DNA of 64,000 nt, taken from positions 612,207 to 676,206 of the forward strand of contig NZ_JBBEWC010000001.1 of the NCBI RefSeq assembly GCF_037860775.1. Direction: 5' to 3'. The notes under the pieces were generated by a model. It was given only the letters and a program-made list of their open reading frames with translations. It was not told where the DNA came from and ran no database searches. Below, in pieces: positions 10,271-18,227 of this stretch. This DNA is from Emticicia soli. GTDB taxonomy: Bacteria > Bacteroidota > Bacteroidia > Cytophagales > Spirosomataceae. A program made the position numbers and the translations under genes. The first letter of the stretch is position 1. The number at the start of each line of letters is the position of its first letter.

Positions 10271-10278
10271 TATATTTG
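10271..10278 (+). promoter_or_regulatory. Bacteroidota -7 promoter element of lhgO
   Basis: TATATTTG fits the Bacteroidota -7 consensus TAnnTTTG exactly. No well-spaced TTG was found upstream. It lies 28 bp before the ATG at 10306, which leaves room for a short leader. Confidence 0.6.
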
Positions 10279-10305
10279 CAGCAAATACTACTTTAAAATT
10301 TGAAT

Positions 10306-11505
10306 ATGACCTACGATATAATTGTTATTGGTGGAGGGATTGTCGGGCTGGCTACAGCACTGAAAATTAAGCAGGGGAATCCGGCATTAAAACTATTGAT
10401 TATAGAAAAAGAAAATAAAGTTGCTCAACACCAGACAGGGCATAACAGTGGGGTTATTCATTCGGGTTTGTACTACAAGCCGGGTAGTTTAAAAGCAACC
10501 AATTGTATAAGAGGCTACGAAATGTTGCTCGATTTCTGCGAAAAAGAAGAAATAAAATACGATTTATGTGGTAAGATAGTAGTTGCAACCCGACAAGAGC
10601 AGATTTCGATTCTTGATGGACTTTTTGAAAGAGGTGCGCAAAACGGCTTAGACGGTTTCAAGATGCTCAACGCCGAGCAACTGAAAGAATATGAGCCACA
10701 CGTAAATGGCCTGAAGGGTTTCTTTGTACCTCAAACCGGAATCATTGATTATACCGAAGTTTGTGAAAAATATCTGGCGAAAACGCAGCAATTGGGTGGC
10801 GAAATAGTTTTCGGAGAAAAAGTAGAGAGCATTACCGACAAGGGCAATACATCAGTAGTAAACACCAATAAAGGTGCTTACGAAACTAAATTAGTAGTAA
10901 ACTGCGCCGGACTATACTCTGACAAAGTAGGACAAATGACCGATGCAAGAGCCAATAAACTGAGAATTACACCTTTCAGAGGCGAATATTTTGAGATAAA
11001 GCCTGAAAAACAATATCTGGTTAAAAACCTTATTTATCCTGTGCCAGACCCTAACTTCCCTTTTTTGGGTGTGCACTTTACCCGCATGATTAATGGTGGG
11101 GTAGAGGCCGGGCCAAATGCCGTTCTGGCTTTCCGTAGAGAGGGATACAAGAAATTAGATATACATTTCGGCGAATTGTTTGAAACCCTTACCTGGAGGG
11201 GCTTCCAGAAAGTAGCTGCTAAATACTGGCGCACAGGTTTAGGTGAAATGTATCGCTCATTTTCTAAAAGCGCCTTCACAAAAGCTTTACAAGAATTAAT
11301 TCCTGAGATTCAGGAAGACGACCTCATACCGGGTGGGGCAGGTGTAAGAGCCCAAGCCTGCGACTACGACGGTGGCCTTTTAGATGATTTTGCCATCTTC
11401 GAAAATGAGCGTGCTGTAAATGTATGTAATGCACCATCGCCAGCCGCCACATCTTCATTATCTATTGGGCAAACTGTTAGCGAACTGGTTTTGAAGAGGT
11501 TTTAA
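10306..11505 (+). CDS. lhgO: L-2-hydroxyglutarate oxidase/dehydrogenase
   Basis: A FAD-dependent oxidoreductase of the DAO fold that oxidises L-2-hydroxyglutarate to 2-oxoglutarate. The N-terminal FAD dinucleotide motif GGGIVGLATAL is followed by the family hallmark QTGHNSGVIHSGLYYKPGS. The C-terminal FAD-binding segment GGAGVRAQACD is also present. The length is about 399 residues, as in other LhgO proteins. A TTG codon two residues upstream (10300) is open, but the ATG at 10306 is preferred. The gene converges on the barrel gene at 11579 and shares a 50-bp palindromic terminator with it. Confidence 0.93.
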   Translation: MTYDIIVIGGGIVGLATALKIKQGNPALKLLIIEKENKVAQHQTGHNSGVIHSGLYYKPGSLKATNCIRGYEMLLDFCEKEEIKYDLCGKIVVATRQEQISILDGLFERGAQNGLDGFKMLNAEQLKEYEPHVNGLKGFFVPQTGIIDYTEVCEKYLAKTQQLGGEIVFGEKVESITDKGNTSVVNTNKGAYETKLVVNCAGLYSDKVGQMTDARANKLRITPFRGEYFEIKPEKQYLVKNLIYPVPDPNFPFLGVHFTRMINGGVEAGPNAVLAFRREGYKKLDIHFGELFETLTWRGFQKVAAKYWRTGLGEMYRSFSKSAFTKALQELIPEIQEDDLIPGGAGVRAQACDYDGGLLDDFAIFENERAVNVCNAPSPAATSSLSIGQTVSELVLKRF

Positions 11506-11518
11506 TCAGATAGTAAAA

Positions 11519-11568
11519 ATATAAGCAAAAGGGCGGATTTCTCGAGAAATCCGCCCTTTTGCTTATAT
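11519..11568. terminator. 50-bp perfect palindrome, bidirectional terminator
   Basis: The whole 50 bp is self-complementary with its centre in CTCGAG (11541-11546) and no spacer. Each strand ends its stem in a T-rich stretch (CCCTTTTGC). It lies between lhgO (+) and the barrel gene (-) and can stop transcription from both sides. Confidence 0.85.
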
Positions 11569-11578
11569 CAACTCAAAC

Positions 11579-12946
11579 TTATTGTTTAGCAACTTTTGGT
11601 TTGCTCTTTTTACCAGGAAAATGATAAGAGGCTTTTATAAGAGGCAAAGGATAAACTTCTCCATCAAACGGATAGCTCATTGCCATGACACCAAAATCGA
11701 AATTGAAATTTTTGCTTACATGATACTTAAATGTATGTGATGTAACTAAGGCAATACCATCGTATTTATTTATATGAAAGAGATTATCGGTAGTATAAGC
11801 CCATCTTCTCCCTATTTTTTGCATATAACCAATATTTGCCAGATAGGTATTCTCACTTATACCAAACCCGAGCCCTAAGCCAAACGATAATTCTGATTTG
11901 CGGCCTGTTCTGGTTGCAGCAAAAGTAGGAAATATAGTATAGTCAACATATTTCTTTTTAATGCCTTCATATACATTCGCCCATAGTATTGCATTGGCTG
12001 ATAAAGACCATTTGTTGGAAACTTTGTGGGCATATTTAAGATTGGCTAAAAAATAGTAATCCTCCCAGTCCATGTCTATAAGTGAAAATAGTGGTGCAAC
12101 AGATATTGAAAACCCTTTACCTAAACCAACATCTATAATTGGAATAAACCCAACCACATCAAGGGGTATAATGGTGGGTTCTATATATACTTCTCCGGCA
12201 TCAAGCGGAGTGCCATTAGGAAAATAAAAAGTACGCCCTTTTAGTACATTATCATTAAGGTTGTAAGTAGAATCTGAACGTTCATTTTTCTTCCCTTTCA
12301 GATTTTTGGCATTAGGATAATAAGACAATCCAATGCTCCAGTTATAAGGTCTGAAATTTAATTGCGTATCGCTATATCCATTGCCGTAATTATAGCGGGT
12401 AAGTCCCCCTAGTTTCAAATCCAGTGAGAATTTATTAGAAAGAAAATAAACTAAACCAGCATTTATATTTAAAGATTGGTATTTATCTGAATCATTAAAG
12501 CGTTCAAAAGGATTGTAATTAGAATAAGGATTTAAAATAGAATAACGAGTGTTAAGCGTGTAAAATATATAGTTAATAGACGCCTTTAGATATAAATTTT
12601 TTCTGACCGGATAATAATAATTTGCTCCGATTAAAATGCCTCTGGTTTTGTTTACAGTTTCAGTCTCAATGGGTAGATTATTGCTTGTATTGACATCTGA
12701 AGCAATATTTTTTGTATAATTTAAGCCAATTTCGGCTGAGAAATTTTTTGTAAAAAAATATTGTCCGTTTAAATTAATCCCACTGCTTCTATTCCCTTTT
12801 TTAAAATACCTTGAATTATCGTCAGGAGTACCTCTCTTCCATATTTCGGGAGAAGAAACTCCAATCGAAAAAAGGCCTTTTTCTATTTGTGCCTCAGCAT
12901 TAAAAGTAATTAATAGTAACAACAGTTTGTAAAAGTTTCTCTTCAT
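11579..12946 (-). CDS. Secreted outer-membrane beta-barrel protein, function unknown
   Basis: I do not recognise a specific family. The 455-residue product has a signal peptide (MKRNFYKLLLLLITFNAEAQ, cleavage likely after AEAQ). After that come many short amphipathic strands of alternating polar and hydrophobic or aromatic residues separated by Gly/Asn/Asp turns, the pattern of an outer-membrane barrel. It divides into two repeat-like halves around a Lys-rich stretch near residues 215-225 (KNLKGKKNERSD), which may be a large loop. The C-terminus is a lysine-rich tail (KKSKPKVAKQ), not an aromatic end, which is atypical for a barrel. It is monocistronic, with a 546-bp upstream gap. Confidence 0.6.
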   Translation of the reverse strand: MKRNFYKLLLLLITFNAEAQIEKGLFSIGVSSPEIWKRGTPDDNSRYFKKGNRSSGINLNGQYFFTKNFSAEIGLNYTKNIASDVNTSNNLPIETETVNKTRGILIGANYYYPVRKNLYLKASINYIFYTLNTRYSILNPYSNYNPFERFNDSDKYQSLNINAGLVYFLSNKFSLDLKLGGLTRYNYGNGYSDTQLNFRPYNWSIGLSYYPNAKNLKGKKNERSDSTYNLNDNVLKGRTFYFPNGTPLDAGEVYIEPTIIPLDVVGFIPIIDVGLGKGFSISVAPLFSLIDMDWEDYYFLANLKYAHKVSNKWSLSANAILWANVYEGIKKKYVDYTIFPTFAATRTGRKSELSFGLGLGFGISENTYLANIGYMQKIGRRWAYTTDNLFHINKYDGIALVTSHTFKYHVSKNFNFDFGVMAMSYPFDGEVYPLPLIKASYHFPGKKSKPKVAKQ

Positions 12947-13332
12947 TAAAGTTTTGTTTTAGGTACTCAATTGTTTAATTAATGTGATATACTATAAAGA
13001 AAAATGTGAATTTGGGTAGTTAGTCAGATACGTATGTATCAAAATTGCTCATGCATATTATGTTAAGAGTTCTATAGTAGTATCGAACTAATTGGCATCA
13101 TTAATAGACTTGAGAAAATTTTATTTTTGATATAGCGATAAACTCTGCAAAAAACATATCAGAAGAAAGCGCCACAGCTTTTATGTATTTTTTCTTAATA
13201 GTAAAAAGAAATACTTATGCCACAAATATATGGCTTTTACGTATAATAATTGTTATTATCCTGTAAGTGATGAAGTTTTTCTAGCTAGAAAAAATAAATT
13301 CTTTCCAACCTTTTTTTTGAAATAGGTATCTA
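12947..13332. other. AT-rich intergenic region without a recognisable gene
   Basis: This divergent gap separates the barrel gene (-) from the lipoprotein gene (+). I found no open reading frame of credible composition, no tRNA and no exact TAnnTTTG motif on either strand. The structured element at 13333-13424 is listed separately. Confidence 0.5.
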
Positions 13333-13424
13333 TAGTATTGAAAAGGGTACTGAGCCTCAGTCAAAACAATTGTTTAAGTCAGGGGAAAAACATTCTCGTT
13401 TGTTTTTTCCCTTGACCGACTGAG
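13333..13424 (+). promoter_or_regulatory. Structured leader with alternative pairings upstream of the lipoprotein-serpin cluster
   Basis: A -7-like TAGTATTG (13333-13340, one mismatch to TAnnTTTG) precedes a folded region. CTCAGTC (13356-13362) pairs with GACTGAG (13418-13424). Inside this stem are a small palindrome AAACAATTGTTT (13364-13375) and a 13-bp stem, GTCAGGGGAAAAA (13378-13390) with TTTTTCCCTTGAC (13404-13416), whose one irregular pair is G-U on the plus RNA. Together they form a three-way junction. ACTGAG also occurs at 13349-13354, so CTCAGT can pair with either copy. The class and ligand are unknown. Confidence 0.45.
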
Positions 13425-13492
13425 TTAAGCACCGTAATTAAAGAATTTGTCAGGAATCAGGGATTCACATAAAAACCAAGAGAATTAGTCAG

Positions 13493-13945
13493 ATGAAGAA
13501 GTTAGTCATTTTATTGATAGCAAGTTCGGTATACATGGTATCATGCAAAAGCGAGGTAGTAGATGCGCCTAGCGCATCGTTTGATGCATTAAGGACATCG
13601 AGTTTATTAGGCCAATGGAAATTTAAAGGGTATTCAGATGGCAAGACGCCTAAATATGATGTTTCATTAGAATTTAAGAATGAAGAAAGCCAGTTGACAA
13701 TCAATGGCAGAAGCTCTGTAAATTTTTACTCTGCTGTTGCTGAAATAGATGAAGCAAACAAAACAATTAAGATTCCGGGAGTAGGCTCTACTAAAATAGC
13801 AGGTACACCAGAAGCGAATGTATTTGAAATGAATTATTATGAAGGCTTGAGAAATGCAGAAAAATATGACTTTACAGATAAAAACATACTAGTGATTTAT
13901 CTTTCGAAACCTGCAAAAGAAGCCATGTATTTTGAGAAAAAGTAA
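13493..13945 (+). CDS. Small lipoprotein, META-like fold possible
   Basis: A 150-residue predicted lipoprotein: the signal peptide ends in MVSC with the lipidated Cys at 18. The mature part opens with LLGQWKFKGY and contains a hydrophobic strand pattern with NGRSSVNFY near residue 68. That resembles the W..G..N..Y layout of META/HslJ-type envelope proteins, but the match is weak. It is 43 bp upstream of the serpin gene on the same strand, so the two are probably co-transcribed. The structured leader lies just upstream. The exact role is unknown. Confidence 0.7.
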   Translation: MKKLVILLIASSVYMVSCKSEVVDAPSASFDALRTSSLLGQWKFKGYSDGKTPKYDVSLEFKNEESQLTINGRSSVNFYSAVAEIDEANKTIKIPGVGSTKIAGTPEANVFEMNYYEGLRNAEKYDFTDKNILVIYLSKPAKEAMYFEKK

Positions 13946-13988
13946 TAGATTTTTGTAACCTAATTCGTTAAACCAATCCAACTTATTT

Positions 13989-15209
13989 ATGAAAACGCTT
14001 AAAATTGCAATACTAGCAGCCGTATGTTCTTTAGCAGCAGCAAGTTGTGACAACAAAAACACAGTAGGGCCAGATAATACTGCGGCAAACCAGCAATTAA
14101 AGGCTATTCCCGCCGCTTTTTCAGACCAGACAAGTGAGTTTGCCTTTGATTTCTGGAAGAAACATAATGCCATAGAAGAGGCTGACAAGAGCTATTTTGT
14201 TTCGCCACTAAGTTTGCATATTGCCTTGGGTATGTTGTTAAATGGTGCCGATACTCAAACCAAAGAAGAAATCCAGAAAACGCTTAGAGTATCGTCAGAT
14301 ATAGCTACAACTAATGGTATCTATAAAGATTTGATTGATAATTTGCCATTGAGCGACCCTAAAGTGAAAAATACTATTGCTAATTCGGTATGGTATCGTA
14401 ATACTTTCAAGGTAGAGGCATCTTATCTTGATAACCTGAAAAATAATTTCAATGCAGCTGTCTACGGTGAAAACTTTGATGACTTGGCTACTGTTGGTAA
14501 AATCAACAAATGGGCTAGCGATAATACTAATGGCAAAATTCCGAAAGTAATAGACCAGATAAATTCAGACCAGGTGTTGTTTCTGATGAATGCCTTATAT
14601 TTTAAAGGCGACTGGAAAACACAGTTTAAAGCAGAAGACACCAGAGATGCTGATTTTACGGGTACAAAAGGTGTGAAGAGTGTGAAGATGATGAACATGA
14701 CCTCGAACGTAAAATACGCAAAACGTGGTAACTATAAGGCTATAGAATTACCTTATGGCGATGGTAACTACGTGATGACGGTTCTTTTACCAGACAAATC
14801 GACCGACGAAACATTGGCGAGTTTATCTACAAGTGAATGGCAACAATTAAACGCTGCGCTATCAGAGCAAAAAGTAATAGTTGGTTTGCCCAAATTTACT
14901 TTAGAATACGAAGCAGACTTGAAAAAAGTATTGACTGATATGGGCATAAACGCTGCCTTTACAGACAATGCTGATTTATCAAAAATTGCCAGCCCTGCCG
15001 GAAAACTAAAAGTTGGCATGGTAAAACAAAATACCTATGTAGGTATTGATGAGAAAGGTACAGAGGCCGCAGCCGTAACAACCATAGGTGTGGTGCTTAC
15101 ATCGGTTCCGGTATATCCAGAAGTTGTGTGTGACCGTCCGTTTTTGTTTGTTATTAGCGAGAAACAATCGAATACCATCTTGTTTACAGGAAAAATATCA
15201 AACCTTTAA
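13989..15209 (+). CDS. Lipoprotein serpin (serine protease inhibitor)
   Basis: Serpins trap proteases covalently by inserting their reactive-centre loop into a central sheet. The 406-residue protein has a lipobox (AAASC, Cys20), so it is anchored on the envelope. The serpin core runs from about residue 45 to the end: SPLSLHIALGMLLNGADTQT near 72, the breach-region NALYFKGDWKTQF near 200, and a C-terminal CDRPFLFVI. The loop hinge GTEAAAVT near residue 358 keeps small residues at P12-P10, which marks an inhibitory serpin. Counting 15 residues from the hinge Gly puts Thr-Ser at P1-P1', but two extra residues before CDRPF make this uncertain. Target protease unknown. Confidence 0.93.
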   Translation: MKTLKIAILAAVCSLAAASCDNKNTVGPDNTAANQQLKAIPAAFSDQTSEFAFDFWKKHNAIEEADKSYFVSPLSLHIALGMLLNGADTQTKEEIQKTLRVSSDIATTNGIYKDLIDNLPLSDPKVKNTIANSVWYRNTFKVEASYLDNLKNNFNAAVYGENFDDLATVGKINKWASDNTNGKIPKVIDQINSDQVLFLMNALYFKGDWKTQFKAEDTRDADFTGTKGVKSVKMMNMTSNVKYAKRGNYKAIELPYGDGNYVMTVLLPDKSTDETLASLSTSEWQQLNAALSEQKVIVGLPKFTLEYEADLKKVLTDMGINAAFTDNADLSKIASPAGKLKVGMVKQNTYVGIDEKGTEAAAVTTIGVVLTSVPVYPEVVCDRPFLFVISEKQSNTILFTGKISNL

Positions 15210-15222
15210 TTACTATGAGCCT

Positions 15223-15309
15223 ATGAAAAAGCTCTGGGCATTTAATTGTTGTGTATTATTCTTTTCTGCTTGTCAATTAGACGAATTTAATGATACGCCG
15301 TTGAAATAA
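15223..15309 (+). CDS. 28-residue lipoprotein
   Basis: A very short reading frame with all the parts of a lipoprotein: ATG, KK, a hydrophobic stretch, and a lipobox FSAC with Cys17, then a mature part of only 12 residues (CQLDEFNDTPLK). It begins 13 bp after the serpin stop and is followed by a clear terminator, so it is the last gene of that operon. It may be an entericidin-like small lipoprotein or the remains of a larger gene; composition alone cannot decide. Confidence 0.5.
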   Translation: MKKLWAFNCCVLFFSACQLDEFNDTPLK

Positions 15310-15320
15310 ATCTATAAAGA

Positions 15321-15363
15321 TGCCATGCTTTAGCACTTGTCTATAAGCATGGCATTTTCTTTT
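15321..15363 (+). terminator. Terminator of the serpin operon
   Basis: TGCCATGCTT (15321-15330) pairs perfectly with AAGCATGGCA (15345-15354), loop 14 nt, followed by a T-rich run. Confidence 0.85.
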
Positions 15364-15388
15364 TCTATAAACCTACTTATGATAAACT

Positions 15389-16681
15389 ATGAAGAACAAT
15401 TACTTAAAAAGCCTTGCAGTGATATTGGGTTTTGGTATGGCTCTAGGCAATATTTCATGTACTGACAATTGTGAGACAACCCGCACTTATCGTACAACCG
15501 TGCCCTTTGTGCTATCGGTACAAGAGATTCGTGAGGGCATTGTTGCACAAGCGCCACAGGAGCTGAATAACCTGGGCAAAATCTACGTGAAAGATAACTA
15601 TATCTTTATTAATGAGCTAAAGAAGGGCTTACACATTATTGATAACTCTAATCCTCAAAAACCTGAAAATATCGCTTTTCTGAAAGTGCCTGGTGTTATT
15701 GATATGGCAGTAAAAGACCATATCCTATATGCAGATAGCTATATGGATATGGTTACTTTTGATATTTCAGACCCTAAGAATATCAAACAAACAGGCAGAG
15801 TAAAAGATGTGTTCTTAAATGGCTTGGCTGATGGCATTACATGGCAGTATCAGCCACAAAGCCAGCAAGTAACAGATTCTGATGTAAAGATTATTACCGA
15901 AAAAATTCGTACTAATTGTGGCTTTAGCATAGTGAATCCTAACCCTATCTATTATGATTATGCTTTCCAGAACATGAGCGGTTCGAGAGGGCCAACCAGC
16001 CCTTCAGCTAGTGGTACAGGGCAAGGAGGCTCAATGGCCCGCTTTACTATCTATAACGATTATCTATACACCGTTTCAATGAATGATTTGGTGTTGTTCA
16101 ATATCAAATCTCTTACGCAACCTGTTCAGGAAAGTAAAATAAATTTAGGTTGGGGTATCGAAACCATTTTCCCTTATAAAGATAAACTATTTATTGGCTC
16201 AAATACAGGTATGTATATTTTCGATAATAAGAATCCGGCCAAACCAGAGCTTATGTCGATGTTTGCACATGCCCGCGCCTGCGACCCCGTAGTGGTTGCT
16301 AATGATATTGCATATGTAACCCTGCGTTCTGGCGGGCCTTGTGGAGTTGCGCCTAACCGCCTTGATGTAGTAGATGTATCGAGCCTTGCATTTCCAAGAC
16401 TTGTGAAAAGCTACGAAATGCAAAACCCGGCAGGATTAGCCATTGATTCTCCAAATCTATTTATCTGTGAGGGGCAATATGGTCTTAAGTCTTTTGATGC
16501 CAGCAGTGTGTCTGATATAAAACTACAACAGCATATTGATAAAATAAATGCGTTTGATATGATTCCGCTAGGTAACAAACACCTGCTCATGGTTGGTAAA
16601 GATGGATTATACCAATACGATACTTCAAATCCTAAAGATTTGAAATTGTTGAGTTTGATACCAGTAAAAAAAGCATTTTAA
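15389..16681 (+). CDS. LVIVD-repeat lipoprotein
   Basis: A 430-residue surface or periplasmic lipoprotein (lipobox NISC, Cys24) built of LVIVD-type beta-propeller repeats. Repeats can be seen as hydrophobic-strand plus DISDPKNIKQ-like units: LHIIDNSNPQKPENIAF near 86, VTFDISDPKNIKQTG near 123, VLFNIKSLTQPVQ near 232, MYIFDNKNPAKPELMS near 273, LDVVDVSSLAFPRL near 323. A glycine/serine-rich insert lies around 200-215. LVIVD proteins occur in bacterial and archaeal surface proteins; no reaction is known. The barrel gene starts 21 bp downstream, so the two are likely co-expressed and may form one envelope complex. Confidence 0.85.
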   Translation: MKNNYLKSLAVILGFGMALGNISCTDNCETTRTYRTTVPFVLSVQEIREGIVAQAPQELNNLGKIYVKDNYIFINELKKGLHIIDNSNPQKPENIAFLKVPGVIDMAVKDHILYADSYMDMVTFDISDPKNIKQTGRVKDVFLNGLADGITWQYQPQSQQVTDSDVKIITEKIRTNCGFSIVNPNPIYYDYAFQNMSGSRGPTSPSASGTGQGGSMARFTIYNDYLYTVSMNDLVLFNIKSLTQPVQESKINLGWGIETIFPYKDKLFIGSNTGMYIFDNKNPAKPELMSMFAHARACDPVVVANDIAYVTLRSGGPCGVAPNRLDVVDVSSLAFPRLVKSYEMQNPAGLAIDSPNLFICEGQYGLKSFDASSVSDIKLQQHIDKINAFDMIPLGNKHLLMVGKDGLYQYDTSNPKDLKLLSLIPVKKAF

Positions 16682-16702
16682 GCCTTTAACCTTCACATCA
16701 AT

Positions 16703-17386
16703 ATGAAAAATAATAGCAAAAAATACATAGGCAAAATCAGTTTGATTTTTCTGTTGGCCGCATTATGTACAAGCATCGCAAAAGCACAGGAAGAAAAAGA
16801 GCGTTTCTTCAAAAAATACAAATTTGTAAATCAGACAGAGTTCGGAGGATTATTTGGCCGTATAAAGTATCAGGTATATTATGGTGGCTGGTACCCATAT
16901 CCTGTGCCATTTGGCCCTACTTATCCTAGCTATCCTACGCAATATAAGGTAAGCAATAAAGTAAATATATCAGCCCAAACATTCAACGGTGTTTATATTG
17001 ACAAAAAAACAGCGGCAGGGCTTACCATAGGTGTTGATGGTTACGGCGAAACAGTATTAATGCCGATTGCATTAGGCATACGCAGAAGCATAGTGCAGAA
17101 AAAAGAAGGCGGCAGCAGTCTGATGGGCGGGATTGATGTTGGCTACTCAACGGCTTGGTTGAATGTTGATGATACTGGTTTTAAAACCAACGGAGGTTTA
17201 TTGATAAGCCCTACCATAGGGTACAGGCTACCAATGCGCAATGGGTCTGCCTGGCTTATTAACTTTGGTTATCGTTTCCAAAGGGCCGATTATATACAAG
17301 AGCGACAGGGTGATATTTATTGGGTAGAATCAAAAGAGGTACGCAAACACAAGCGATTGGTATTTCGTTTAGGGATTGAGTTTTAA
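16703..17386 (+). CDS. Secreted outer-membrane beta-barrel-like protein
   Basis: A 227-residue protein with a signal peptide (about residues 10-29, IAKAQ). The mature part is a run of amphipathic strands with glycine turns, ending in the terminal Phe typical of outer-membrane barrels (VFRLGIEF). A Tyr/Pro-rich insert (near residues 55-78, YYGGWYPYPVPFGPTYPSYP) is distinctive and may be a surface loop. I cannot name the family. It is second in an operon with the LVIVD lipoprotein. Confidence 0.7.
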   Translation: MKNNSKKYIGKISLIFLLAALCTSIAKAQEEKERFFKKYKFVNQTEFGGLFGRIKYQVYYGGWYPYPVPFGPTYPSYPTQYKVSNKVNISAQTFNGVYIDKKTAAGLTIGVDGYGETVLMPIALGIRRSIVQKKEGGSSLMGGIDVGYSTAWLNVDDTGFKTNGGLLISPTIGYRLPMRNGSAWLINFGYRFQRADYIQERQGDIYWVESKEVRKHKRLVFRLGIEF

Positions 17387-17415
17387 TGTTTAAAGCCTTT
17401 GTGCCAGCGAATAAA

Positions 17416-17642
17416 TTCTTACAGTACGGTTAAAATTAGGCAAAGATTTACTTGTGGCGCGAACCGAGCGTCGGCCGCTTCCTGTTCGCCGTGGTAGTAT
17501 GAGTTTTCCAAACCTACTTTTTTTAAAAAAGAGCGATTATTAGGCATTCTCATTTTTTCTTTGAGTATATAAAGGCTAACTGCGAACTGGAAGCGGCCGA
17601 CGCTCGGTTCGCGCCACAAATGTTTTAACCGCACTGTAAGAA
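17416..17642. mobile_element. MITE-like element with long terminal inverted repeats
   Basis: A 227-bp element. The outer arms (CTTACAGT-A/G-CGGTTAAAA, 17418-17435 and 17623-17640) match at 17 of 18 positions. The inner arms (17452-17489 and 17582-17619, 38 bp) match at 37 of 38. The 92-bp centre (17490-17581) is unpaired. The inner arms are GC-rich (GCGGCCGACGCTCGG) in an AT-rich genome, which suggests transfer or a dispersed repeat family. A 71-codon frame across it on the minus strand simply reads through the arms. There is no transposase and no clear target duplication, so it is a non-autonomous element or a dispersed structured repeat. It fills most of the 341-bp gap 17387-17727. Confidence 0.6.
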
Positions 17643-17673
17643 GTCATTTAGTGAAATACTAGGCGAGCGCAAA

Positions 17674-17706
17674 AAAAAGCCTTAGAATGCACTTCTAAGG
17701 CTTTTT
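17674..17706. terminator. Bidirectional terminator
   Basis: AAAAAGCCTTAGAA (17674-17687) pairs perfectly with TTCTAAGGCTTTTT (17693-17706) around a 5-nt loop. The A and T runs make it work on both strands, serving the barrel gene (+) or the MITE region and the DUF3467 gene (-). Confidence 0.85.
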
Positions 17707-17727
17707 ACTAATATATTATGGTTTCTA

Positions 17728-18057
17728 TCAGGCTTCACCCATTGGGCCGCCGAAATTCATTGGAAACGGCATTGGTTCGTTGGTTTGGCGAATAGTACCA
17801 AAGTTATCTTCATATTTAGAAATATTGTCTTGTAGAGCTGTTAGTAAACGTTGAGCGTGTTCTGGCGTCAGAATCACACGTGATTTTACTTTTGCTTTAG
17901 GTACACCGGGCATCAGACGAATAAAATCTATCACAAACTCAGTATTTGAATGAGCTATCATTGCCAGATTTGCATATACTCCCTCAGCCATCTCTTCCGA
18001 CAGTTCGATATTAATTTGTTGTTCTGGCTCTTCCTGAGCATCTTTCTTTTTGGCCAT
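17728..18057 (-). CDS. DUF3467 domain protein
   Basis: A small soluble protein of a family common in Bacteroidota, without a known activity. The 109-residue form starts at the ATG at 18057 (MAKKKDAQEEP), 18 codons inside the longest frame; the upstream residues are hydrophobic and Cys-rich, unlike relatives. The family core INIELSEEMAEGVYANLAMIAHS is followed by EFVIDFIRLMPGVPKAKVKSRVILTPEHAQRLL and a Pro/Met/Gly-rich tail (PMPFPMNFGGPMGEA). It lies upstream of kdsA's end on the same strand, with 170 bp between. Confidence 0.88.
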   Translation of the reverse strand: MAKKKDAQEEPEQQINIELSEEMAEGVYANLAMIAHSNTEFVIDFIRLMPGVPKAKVKSRVILTPEHAQRLLTALQDNISKYEDNFGTIRQTNEPMPFPMNFGGPMGEA

Positions 18058-18227
18058 TTGCATTAGAAATATTAAATTGGTTTCGAGACATACTGGATTT
18101 AAACATAACAAAAATAAAGAATCTTTTTTTAAAAAAAGAAATACAATCTTTAATTGTTATTTAGTGGCGAAATATACATTCAAAATGAATAAAATCGCTG
18201 TTTTATGCTATTTTTATTAAAAGTTGC

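Noticed and set aside
15088..15309. 73-codon frame overlapping the serpin end
   Set aside because: Only its last 28 codons, from ATG at 15223, look real; the rest is a shadow of the serpin gene.
17419..17634. 71-codon frame on the minus strand
   Set aside because: It runs through both arms of the MITE-like repeat, so its length comes from the symmetry, not from a gene.
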